DNA of 64,000 nt from DASXHD01 sp036488725 (lineage in GTDB: Bacteria; Myxococcota_A; Polyangia; Polyangiales; Polyangiaceae), in NCBI GenBank assembly GCA_036488725.1, contig DASXHD010000129.1, positions 124,001 to 188,000 on the forward strand, given 5' to 3'. The notes under the pieces are model-generated. The model was not told where the DNA came from. It saw only the letters and a list, made by a program, of their open reading frames with translations, and ran no database searches. The translations under genes were made by a program, and so were the position numbers. Below, in pieces: positions 8,229 through 15,001 of this stretch; the stretch's first letter is position 1, and every line of letters starts with the position of its first letter.

Positions 8229-8807
8229 ATGCGAGCGTGGATCCTCGGCGCGATGATCATCGCGTGTCACGAGCCGGCGGCGATCACCGCCGAGCGTGAC
8301 GCGAGCGCGCCGGCGATCGCCGATGCGCCGCACGCGCCGCCGGCGCCGTCCGACGCAGGTATCGAGGCAGGTGCGCCCGACGCGGACGAAACGGACGCGT
8401 GCGTCCCCGGCGAAATGTGGGAAGCGCACGTCCGCGTCCGCAAGACGTTGCACGATCCCGGCGGCATGTTGCAGGGCCCGCTCGAGCTCGTCGTCCCCCG
8501 TCTCGGCGCACGTAAAACGATCTACTTCGACTGCGGCGCGACCGGCGGCGGCTGCGGCGATTGCACGCGGCCGTCGCCCGGCTCGATCACTTGCGAGCTC
8601 ACGCCCACGCACGTCCGCGTCGACATCGGCGTCGACGACCAAGGCCCGACTTTCGTCGACGTCGAGCAGCGCGGCAACGCGGTCGTCGCGTTCTGGACGT
8701 ACGGCCGGATGCCTTACGACCCCGGCGATACTGAACCGCCGACGCACGAGACCAAGACGCTCGTGAAGCTTCCATGCGCGGTGAAAATCCGTTTCACGCG
8801 GGCGTGA
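8229..8807 (+). CDS. Predicted lipoprotein, unknown function
   Basis: A 192-residue protein with a short signal and lipobox (MRAWILGAMIIACHEP), an Ala/Asp/Pro tether to about residue 55, then a small domain with four Cys (FDCGATGGGCGDC, ITCEL) that could be disulfide-bonded, and a beta-rich end. It starts 39 bp after the kinase gene. Its stop overlaps the next start as GTGA. No family is recognised. Confidence 0.7.
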   Translation: MRAWILGAMIIACHEPAAITAERDASAPAIADAPHAPPAPSDAGIEAGAPDADETDACVPGEMWEAHVRVRKTLHDPGGMLQGPLELVVPRLGARKTIYFDCGATGGGCGDCTRPSPGSITCELTPTHVRVDIGVDDQGPTFVDVEQRGNAVVAFWTYGRMPYDPGDTEPPTHETKTLVKLPCAVKIRFTRA

Positions 8808-9418
8808 TAAGTTCGAGGCGCTTGCTCTCGCGCTTCGTCTGGATCGTTTTTCTGCTCGCGTGCGGCGGCGCGCAACCGGTCGCGCAGACGTCGTCGTCGT
8901 CGTCCCATTGGCGTCCTTCGACGGGTGACGACGCGAGCGCGCGGACGATTCGCATCGGCGCGGACGTTCCGTGGAAAGACGCCGTGACGCAAATCATCGG
9001 CGACACGTGCGCCGACGCGGTGCTCGTCTGGGGCGATCTCGTCGTCGACGAGAGCGTTCAGCCGCGCGCGGTCGTCATCGATTTCGACGGCGGAAAGCTA
9101 CGCGGTTGGCTCGTTTGCAACGCGTACATGGAAACCTTTCTGAAGCTCCAGACGATGAACCCGCGATTCAAAGCGGGCCACGGAGGCAGCGCGGATCTGA
9201 AATGGCGCGACGGCAAGCTGTGGTTGCGACGTCGCTGGTCGGCTGCGGACGTGGCGCTAGCCCAGCTCGACCCGCCGCCCGAAGGCGTGTTCCAACGTGG
9301 CGAGGCGCTCGCCGCGCTCGTCGCGGTCGACGACCCGAGCCCGAGCCCTGCCGCGCTCCTTCGAGCGCTCGCTCGCGCGCCGCGCGTGTTCGTGTTCGCG
9401 ATGTTCCCGCTACGATGA
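8804..9418 (+). CDS. Predicted lipoprotein, unknown function
   Basis: I take GTG 8804-8806 as the start because it overlaps the previous stop by four bases (GTGA) and gives a compact lipoprotein signal (SRRLLSRFVWIVFLLACGG). An upstream ATG at 8774 in the same frame would overlap the previous gene by 34 bases. The mature part has one Cys pair (DTCADAVLVWGD, WLVCNAY) and no recognised domain. It ends one base before the stop of the convergent lipase gene. Confidence 0.68.
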   Translation: MISSRRLLSRFVWIVFLLACGGAQPVAQTSSSSSHWRPSTGDDASARTIRIGADVPWKDAVTQIIGDTCADAVLVWGDLVVDESVQPRAVVIDFDGGKLRGWLVCNAYMETFLKLQTMNPRFKAGHGGSADLKWRDGKLWLRRRWSAADVALAQLDPPPEGVFQRGEALAALVAVDDPSPSPAALLRALARAPRVFVFAMFPLR

Positions 9419-9419
9419 C

Positions 9420-11060
9420 TCACGCGTTTTCGATCGACGTCATGAGATCGAAGTGGCTCGTGAATGCGTCGACGTCGAGCCACTCGTCCGAGCTCGCGTA
9501 ATATTGCACGACGCCATCGCCAAGCTTCGCGAAGTCGGCGTCCGAGCCGGCTTGGCTCGCGTCGTACGTCGGAGCGAGCTCTTCGAGCGCGCGATAGCGC
9601 CATGCGACGGCGGGCGTTCGCGGGTCGGCCATCGCGTCGGTCATGTACTTCCGAATGTTGACCGGCTCGTGTGACGCGAACGACGGCGGCGCGGCCCAAT
9701 CCGTCGGCAGGTCCCCGTTGACGTAGACCGTCTTGCCGACGTGCGCGCCGCCGAACACGTCGGCGGTGACCGGATCGTTCGAGATGAGCACGCGAAAAGC
9801 CGCCGGCCGCGACTCGTCGAAGAGGCGCGCGACGATCTCGGGATCGGTCACGTATCGCGCGTCGGGATCGTACGGAAGGAGCGGCTGATTGTAGAAGTCC
9901 GACTGAAGACGATCCTCGGTGAGCGTCTGCGCCCACTGCGTGTCGCCCGCGCGCGGTGCCGCGAACGTGATGAGCTTGATCGTTTGCCACGGCCACGCCG
10001 AGAGCGCCGCGGGCACCGGCGAGTCGCCGAGCAGGATCGCGCTCGTGAAATGCTGCGCGAGGGCCGCGCCGAGGCTGTGCCCGGTGACGAACACGTTTCG
10101 GGGCGGCGCGCCGCCGGCGAGCTCGCTGATTTTTTCGAGCGCGAGGAAGACCGCCGGCAGCATCGACTCCATCGAGCGCGAAAAGCCGCGGCACACGGAG
10201 CCGATCGCGGTGATGTCGCCGACGCCGTCCGCCGCGCTCACGAGCTTGCTTCCGAGATCGGTGATCCAATCGGGGTTGCCCGACGCTTCTTCGGTGCTGA
10301 GCGCCGACGTCGCCGCGCGGATCGCGTCACCGCTCCGGCTCCCGCGAAACGCGACGTGCACGTCGTAGCCTTCGGTCGTGCGCCGCATGAGCGCACAGCC
10401 CATCAAGCTCTGCGACGCGGGTTGACCCGGCTCACCTTTGTCGCCCGTTCCGCCTTCGAACGCGATCAAGACGTCGGTCGCGCCCGCCGTGCGATCGTCG
10501 CGCCCGAGCGGCACCGGGTCGATCACGACGTCGCTCTCGGCGCCGCCCGCTTTTCGGTAGCTCACGTACACGTCTTCGATGCGCGACGTGATCGCATCCG
10601 GCGTGAGGTACTCGGTCCACTGGGCGTCCGCGTTCATGACCGCGTGGCTCCACGGATGGATGAGCGAGTAGTCGTAGAGGATGGGATCGTGCGTCGGGTT
10701 GTTCGGAAATCCGCCGAGCGCGCCCGGCCCGCGATACGTGCCGAGCGAGGTCACGCCGGCTTGCGCCGCAGCTTGCTGCGTCACCCAGCTCGCGACTTTT
10801 TGCATGAACGCATCGCGCGCGAGGCCGACGCCGTGCGTGCGCTCCTCGTAAAACGGATCGAACGGCCACACGAGCGATTGCCCGTGGAGCTGATACGCGA
10901 GGATCGCGAGGTCGAGATGAAAGACGAGCGGATGATATGGAAACGTGCCGAGGCTCGCCGGCGCAGGAACGAAATCCGGAAGAAGCGGATCGCAGCGAAC
11001 CAGCGCCACCAGCGCGCCGAGCTCGGCGAGCGCGCGGCGGCGGCCGATGAGGCGGCTCAA
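9420..11060 (-). CDS. Class 3 lipase-like alpha/beta hydrolase
   Basis: A 546-residue protein with the nucleophile elbow VFVTGHSLGAALAQHF and the preceding strand VHVAFRGSRSGDAIR, as in class 3 (fungal-type) lipases; an Asp/His completion is expected further on (for example SNDPVTADVFGGAHVG). No signal peptide is evident. The N-terminal 200 residues have no domain I recognise. TTG 11058-11060 is chosen as the start because it overlaps the stop of the upstream barrel gene (TTGA) and all in-frame ATGs are far upstream inside that gene. Together the two genes form a minus-strand unit. Confidence 0.8.
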   Translation of the reverse strand: MSRLIGRRRALAELGALVALVRCDPLLPDFVPAPASLGTFPYHPLVFHLDLAILAYQLHGQSLVWPFDPFYEERTHGVGLARDAFMQKVASWVTQQAAAQAGVTSLGTYRGPGALGGFPNNPTHDPILYDYSLIHPWSHAVMNADAQWTEYLTPDAITSRIEDVYVSYRKAGGAESDVVIDPVPLGRDDRTAGATDVLIAFEGGTGDKGEPGQPASQSLMGCALMRRTTEGYDVHVAFRGSRSGDAIRAATSALSTEEASGNPDWITDLGSKLVSAADGVGDITAIGSVCRGFSRSMESMLPAVFLALEKISELAGGAPPRNVFVTGHSLGAALAQHFTSAILLGDSPVPAALSAWPWQTIKLITFAAPRAGDTQWAQTLTEDRLQSDFYNQPLLPYDPDARYVTDPEIVARLFDESRPAAFRVLISNDPVTADVFGGAHVGKTVYVNGDLPTDWAAPPSFASHEPVNIRKYMTDAMADPRTPAVAWRYRALEELAPTYDASQAGSDADFAKLGDGVVQYYASSDEWLDVDAFTSHFDLMTSIENA

Positions 11061-11932
11061 AAGCGGTACCCCATGTAGCCGATGGCCATCGAGACGCCGC
11101 TGCTGATGAAGTAGTAGCTCACCGCAGTGTTCGTCGTGCCGTGGTAGTCGGGCGTCGCCGACCAGCCGATCACCGGCACCATCACGCCGATGGTGAATCC
11201 GCTGTCGAGCGTCGTGTGAACGCCGACCGCGAGGCCGACCGCGACCGTGTGCGCCGTCGGGTAGCCGCACACGCTGCACGAGCTTCCGACGCCAAGCAGG
11301 TTCGCGTGCGCGAGAACGTCGATCTTGAGCGCGGGTGTGCTCGGCGAAATCGGGATGCCGACGCCCGCGCCCGCCGAGAAGCCCCAGATGTTGCCCGAGG
11401 TGACGGCCGGAAAGAAAAACGCGCCGCTCACGTAAGCGCGAAAGAGGCCGATGTCTGCGTCGGCCATGATGCCGGGGAGCATGCCGAGCTCGATGCCGAA
11501 CTTGCGTCCGAGCGCGCGATGACGGAGCGCGCGGAGCTCGCCGCGCGGCACGGTTCGCACGATCGTGTCGTCGCCGACGAGCGTCAGCACTTCGGGCGTG
11601 AACGCGAGGAGCTTGCCCGAGATCTCGCGCCCGTCGCGCAAACGAACGACGACACGCGCGCCCATCGCGGCGCGGAGCGCGTTCTCATCGATCGGCGGCG
11701 CCGACACGAGACGCAACGCGACCACGTCAGAGCGCGCGACGCTCGCGTCATCGATCATGATCGACGTGCGGGTGAACGAAACGAGCGTGCCTTTGGCTTC
11801 GGTTCCGTTTCGCAGCGTGACCGCGACCTCGCCGCCGAGCACCGCGTCGAGCGCCGAGTCGTCGACGTCCGCCCGCGCAGTCGCCGGCGCGAGCACGCAG
11901 ACCGCGACGAGCGCCGCAGCGAAGCGTTGCAT
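11057..11932 (-). CDS. Secreted outer-membrane-type protein with two Sm-like motifs
   Basis: A 291-residue protein with a Sec signal peptide (MQRFAAALVAVCVLAPATARA). Two internal repeats, VTLRNGTEAKGTLVSFTRTS (from about residue 37) and VVRLRDGREISGKLLAFTPE (from about residue 94), follow the beta-strand pattern of Sm/LSm-like motifs. The C-terminal half is Gly- and aromatic-rich and ends GYMGYRF, with the terminal Phe expected of a BAM-assembled barrel. Its function is unknown. It is coupled to the lipase gene by TTGA. Confidence 0.7.
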   Translation of the reverse strand: MQRFAAALVAVCVLAPATARADVDDSALDAVLGGEVAVTLRNGTEAKGTLVSFTRTSIMIDDASVARSDVVALRLVSAPPIDENALRAAMGARVVVRLRDGREISGKLLAFTPEVLTLVGDDTIVRTVPRGELRALRHRALGRKFGIELGMLPGIMADADIGLFRAYVSGAFFFPAVTSGNIWGFSAGAGVGIPISPSTPALKIDVLAHANLLGVGSSCSVCGYPTAHTVAVGLAVGVHTTLDSGFTIGVMVPVIGWSATPDYHGTTNTAVSYYFISSGVSMAIGYMGYRF

Positions 11933-11985
11933 TCCGCGGGACGTAACAGCTCGCCGCGCGCGCCGTCAACGCGCTCGATCGGGAT

Positions 11986-12706
11986 TCACCCGAATGCAAC
12001 GTACCAGCGCTGCCGCTTGCGGACCGGGTGGAGCGAGAACCACAGGGCGTCGGGCAAGAACGAATCGTTCTTGCAATACGAGCACTCGAGGACGCGCGGC
12101 GTTTCGGTCGTGACCTTCAGGTTGGCGCCGCAGTCGGGGCAAGCGAACGACACCGGCTTCGCGCCGTCGCGCAGCGGGACCTCGGTCGCGCTCGCGCCTT
12201 CGCGCGCGGCGCCCCACAGCTTCATGACGTGCGGCACGACCTCTTTCAGCCACGCCGGCGCTGGAAGCGTCGACGTCGTTTTTCCGCACGCGCATGGCAT
12301 CTCGAAGTTCGCGCCCGGCGGGCTGAGCGTCATGTCGAGGAGCGTGCCGCACGCGCAAAGCGGCCGCTGCGGTCCCCATCGCACGCGAATCGTGAGCTCG
12401 CGCCCTATGCTCACGCTCGTCCGCAGCTGACCTTCCGCGAGCGCGAGGTTCGCCATCATCTTCGGAAAGCCGAGGATGTCTTTCCATTCGCCCGCCGGCA
12501 TGTCGACCATCGATTGGCATGTTCGACAAGGAACGTGGACCGCCGGGCCCGTCGACCATGAGCGGGTTGCCGCACTCGGTGCAGGTCGTCGTGACCATGA
12601 AGACGTAAAACGAAATGTTCGGCAACGGCGCCGCCTGACGCGCGCCGCACGTGCCGCAAAACGCGGTACCGGGCGGATTTTCGCTTTTGCAGGTCGGGCA
12701 GCGCAC
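11986..12706 (-). pseudogene. Zinc-ribbon protein interrupted by a frameshift
   Basis: Two overlapping frames make one sensible protein. The first begins VRCPTCKSENPPGTAFC and continues to CTECGNPLMVDGPG. The second continues with VHVPCRTCQSMVDMPAGEW, then two more Cys pairs (PLCACG, MPCACG, FACPDCGANL, LECSYCKND). A +1 shift near 12545-12553, in a GGGCCC-rich stretch, is needed to join them. The intact product would be a cytoplasmic protein with several zinc ribbons of unknown role. The start is probably GTG 12704-12706; ATG 12739 is also in frame. Whether this is a real mutation, programmed shift or sequencing error cannot be told here. Confidence 0.6.
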
Positions 12707-12754
12707 CTGCGCGAGAACATCAACTCGCGCCGAGCGCATCAACGGGCGCAGGCG

Positions 12755-13366
12755 ATGTATCTTCCGTCGGAGATGGTCGTCGAAGAGCTTCGTTGTCCGA
12801 GCTGCAACGCCCCCGTCGATGCGACGTTGGGCGAGCGGTCGTCGTGCCGTTACTGCGGCGCGACGGTCGTGGTTCGCGAGCCAGCGCCCGCCCGCGTGCG
12901 GACCGAAGAGCGCATGGTGATCGCGCTCGGCCACGTCGGGCCGTCGAATGCGTCGCGCGTCGCTCGCTTGCTCCACGAGCGCGCCGGCGTGACCCTCGCC
13001 GAGGCCGAAGCGCTCGTCGCGCGAGCGCCGTCCGAGGTGATCGCCGGCGACGACGGGGCGGGCGCGCGTGAGCTCGAGCTCGCGCTGACCGAGGCCGGCG
13101 TGGACGTCCGCGTGATTCGGCGCATCGTCACGATCCCGCTGCCGCCCGACGTCGAGATCTCGCTGGAGACGACGGGCCCGAACAGGCTCGCAGTCATCCA
13201 CGCCCTCCGCGAGCACCTCGGCCTCGGTCTCGTGGAGGCCAAGCATCTCGTCGAGCGCGCTCCGTGCGTGGTCGTCGAGGTCATCGAAGCGGAGAAGGGA
13301 AACGCACTCGAGGCCGATCTCGAAAAGGCCGGAGCGCTCACGAAGGTTCGCCCGGCGCGCGGATGA
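12755..13366 (+). CDS. Zinc-ribbon protein with two bL12 C-terminal-like domains
   Basis: A 203-residue protein. Residues about 14-34 are a zinc ribbon (CPSC and CRYC). Two copies of a domain resembling the C-terminal domain of ribosomal protein bL12 follow: the second is clear (RLAVIHALREHLGLGLVEAK then HLVERAPCVVVEV), the first weaker (ASRVARLLHERAGVTLAEAE then ALVARAPSEVI). In bL12 this domain recruits GTPase factors. A free-standing duplicate joined to a zinc ribbon suggests a binding adaptor; the partner is unknown. It is divergent from the frameshifted zinc-ribbon gene, and its stop overlaps the next start (ATGA). Confidence 0.75.
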   Translation: MYLPSEMVVEELRCPSCNAPVDATLGERSSCRYCGATVVVREPAPARVRTEERMVIALGHVGPSNASRVARLLHERAGVTLAEAEALVARAPSEVIAGDDGAGARELELALTEAGVDVRVIRRIVTIPLPPDVEISLETTGPNRLAVIHALREHLGLGLVEAKHLVERAPCVVVEVIEAEKGNALEADLEKAGALTKVRPARG

Positions 13367-14094
13367 AATCGCATCGGAAGCCCAAAAAGAGCACTACGGT
13401 CTCGGAGCTGATGGCGCAGCTTCACCGCGATCCAAAATACAATGAGCGTGAAGTAGAGAAGGAGAAAGCCCGTGAAGCAAGAATCGCGCGAAATCGAGCC
13501 GAGGCGGCCCCTTTAGTCGATGCACTGGGGGCCGCGGGATTCCGAGTAAGCTCGCTGAGCGACTTGCGTAATCGCTCATTTGATTACAAAGCGGCGATCC
13601 CGATTTTAATCGAATGGCTGGCAAAGATCGAGAGCTTGGACGTCAAACAGGACATCGTCAGATGCCTGTCAGTCCCCATCGCGAAGCCTGTCGCGGCTCG
13701 ACCTCTGCTTAATGAGTACCGGCGCTCGAGCGACGAAAGCCCGATGGGACTGCGTTGGACCATCGGCAATGCGTTGGCGGTCGTCGCCGACGATGGCGTT
13801 TTGGACGATCTCGTCGAGCTCGCGCGAGACCGGCAATTCGGCAAGACAAGGGAGATGCTTGTCTTGGCGCTCGGAAATATGACCGACGAGCGTGTGCTTC
13901 CCGTGCTCATCGAGCTCCTCAATGACGACGACGTTTGCGGATACGCGATTATGGCACTAGGTAAACTCAAGCGTTCGTTCACTCGCGCTCACATCGAGCC
14001 GTTTCTGAAAGACAAGCGCGCGTGGATACGTGACGAGGCGAAGAGAGCGCTCAAGGGCGCATCCCGCTGCGGTGAGCGCCCAACTCGACGATGA
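13363..14094 (+). CDS. HEAT-repeat-like protein
   Basis: A 243-residue soluble helical protein. Its second half has HEAT-type helical pairs (NALAVVADDGVLDDLVELAR, MLVLALGNMTDERVLPVLIE, GYAIMALGKL) ending in a basic tail. The N-terminus is Lys/Arg/Glu-rich. Such proteins usually bind other proteins. Codons here are visibly less G/C-biased than in the surroundings, hinting at recent acquisition. It overlaps both neighbours by ATGA, making a three-gene chain from 12755 to 14465. Confidence 0.72.
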   Translation: MKSHRKPKKSTTVSELMAQLHRDPKYNEREVEKEKAREARIARNRAEAAPLVDALGAAGFRVSSLSDLRNRSFDYKAAIPILIEWLAKIESLDVKQDIVRCLSVPIAKPVAARPLLNEYRRSSDESPMGLRWTIGNALAVVADDGVLDDLVELARDRQFGKTREMLVLALGNMTDERVLPVLIELLNDDDVCGYAIMALGKLKRSFTRAHIEPFLKDKRAWIRDEAKRALKGASRCGERPTRR

Positions 14095-14465
14095 GCCAGC
14101 CAATCGAACAGAGAGGAGATCACGTGGAGCTCGTAGCCATCGAGGGTGAGCAGCTGAGCGCCGTGACGTTCGTGCAGGACTACGTTCAACTCCATTTCGA
14201 TGGGCCGACGCTGACGACGATCACTCGGCCAACGGTGATTGCGGGGGACGCAAGCTGGGAGTACGGGACGCTCGGTTATCGTGATCGACTTTGCGAACTG
14301 ATCGGTCTTGTCGTGCTCCGGGCCTCGGTGCGGCCGGGTGATCGTTTACAGATTGATTTTGCCGACGGAAAATCTGTCTCAGTTTCACTTCGACCCGAAG
14401 CGTACCGCGCGGGAGAAGCCGTGATCTTCAGCGATGGCGACACGGAGCAATGGGCGTGTTGGTAG
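14091..14465 (+). CDS. Small conserved-looking protein, unknown function
   Basis: A 124-residue soluble protein with a beta-rich core (LSAVTFVQDYVQLHFDGPTL and SWEYGTLGYRDRLCELIG) and an acidic C-terminus. I do not recognise the family. Position after a HEAT-repeat gene, ATGA overlap and lower GC usage are reminiscent of small immunity-type genes that arrive with mobile cargo, but there is no toxin gene beside it, so this stays a guess. Confidence 0.6.
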   Translation: MSQPIEQRGDHVELVAIEGEQLSAVTFVQDYVQLHFDGPTLTTITRPTVIAGDASWEYGTLGYRDRLCELIGLVVLRASVRPGDRLQIDFADGKSVSVSLRPEAYRAGEAVIFSDGDTEQWACW

Positions 14466-14481
14466 CTCGTGCCGCGGAGAA

Positions 14482-14661
14482 TTAGACTGATTCGCTCCGC
14501 ATCAAACGATCGGAGCCGGCGGCGGCGATCTGCTCGAAATGCGAATCGAGGAAACGAGTACGTCCCCAGAACGATCGCGTCGTGAGTGCGGCGGCTTTTT
14601 CGACAACCTGCTTCTCCAATGCCGCGTTGCGCTTTCCCTTCCACAGCGCGTAGGTCATCAT
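14482..14661 (-). CDS. Possible small protein or gene remnant
   Basis: The frame starting MMTYALWKGKRNAALEKQVV gives 59 residues with a plausible helical composition, but it has no clear ribosome site and lies in the less GC-rich patch downstream of the PEGA-like lipoprotein gene. It may be a fragment of a lost gene. The rest of the interval 14466-14675 holds nothing else I can support. Confidence 0.25.
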   Translation of the reverse strand: MMTYALWKGKRNAALEKQVVEKAAALTTRSFWGRTRFLDSHFEQIAAAGSDRLMRSESV

Positions 14662-14675
14662 CGACCTGAGCGGAG

Positions 14676-14990
14676 CTACTGCGGTATGAGCTGCACCGAT
14701 ATTTCGGTATCGGGATCGATCTGTCCAGTCACGGTGTTCGTGACGTAACCAGCGTGCGAAACGACGACGGTATAGCCATTCCCCGCCTCCAATGCGAGAT
14801 CGGAGGCGTAATAACAATCGTCACCGCCGCCCGTAACGACGTGCGACTGAGCCCCATTGAGCGTGACCATCGCGTCGCAGATATCCACGTTCGTCGTCGC
14901 ATCGCTCACGACCACCTGCGCGCCGTTTTCGAATATCGGAGCACATTGCATCAGGCAGATCGTCGCGATGGACCAACGGAGGGGCGGCAC
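14676..14990 (-). CDS. Small carboxypeptidase-regulatory/PEGA-like lipoprotein
   Basis: A 104-residue product from GTG 14988-14990, chosen because it gives a signal with a Cys (LRWSIATICLMQCAP) 11 bases after the stop of the FadN-type gene. The mature part, QVVVSDATTNVDICDAMVTL through NGYTVVVSHAGYVTNTVTG, matches the pattern of small Ig-like carboxypeptidase-regulatory or PEGA domains that bind at the cell surface. It could be co-transcribed with the beta-oxidation gene. Confidence 0.55.
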   Translation of the reverse strand: MPPLRWSIATICLMQCAPIFENGAQVVVSDATTNVDICDAMVTLNGAQSHVVTGGGDDCYYASDLALEAGNGYTVVVSHAGYVTNTVTGQIDPDTEISVQLIPQ

Positions 14991-15001
14991 CGGAGGTGGC
15001 C

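Noticed and set aside
14091..14465. Calling the 124-residue protein an immunity protein
   Set aside because: No toxin or effector gene is adjacent and no family is recognised; kept as unknown.
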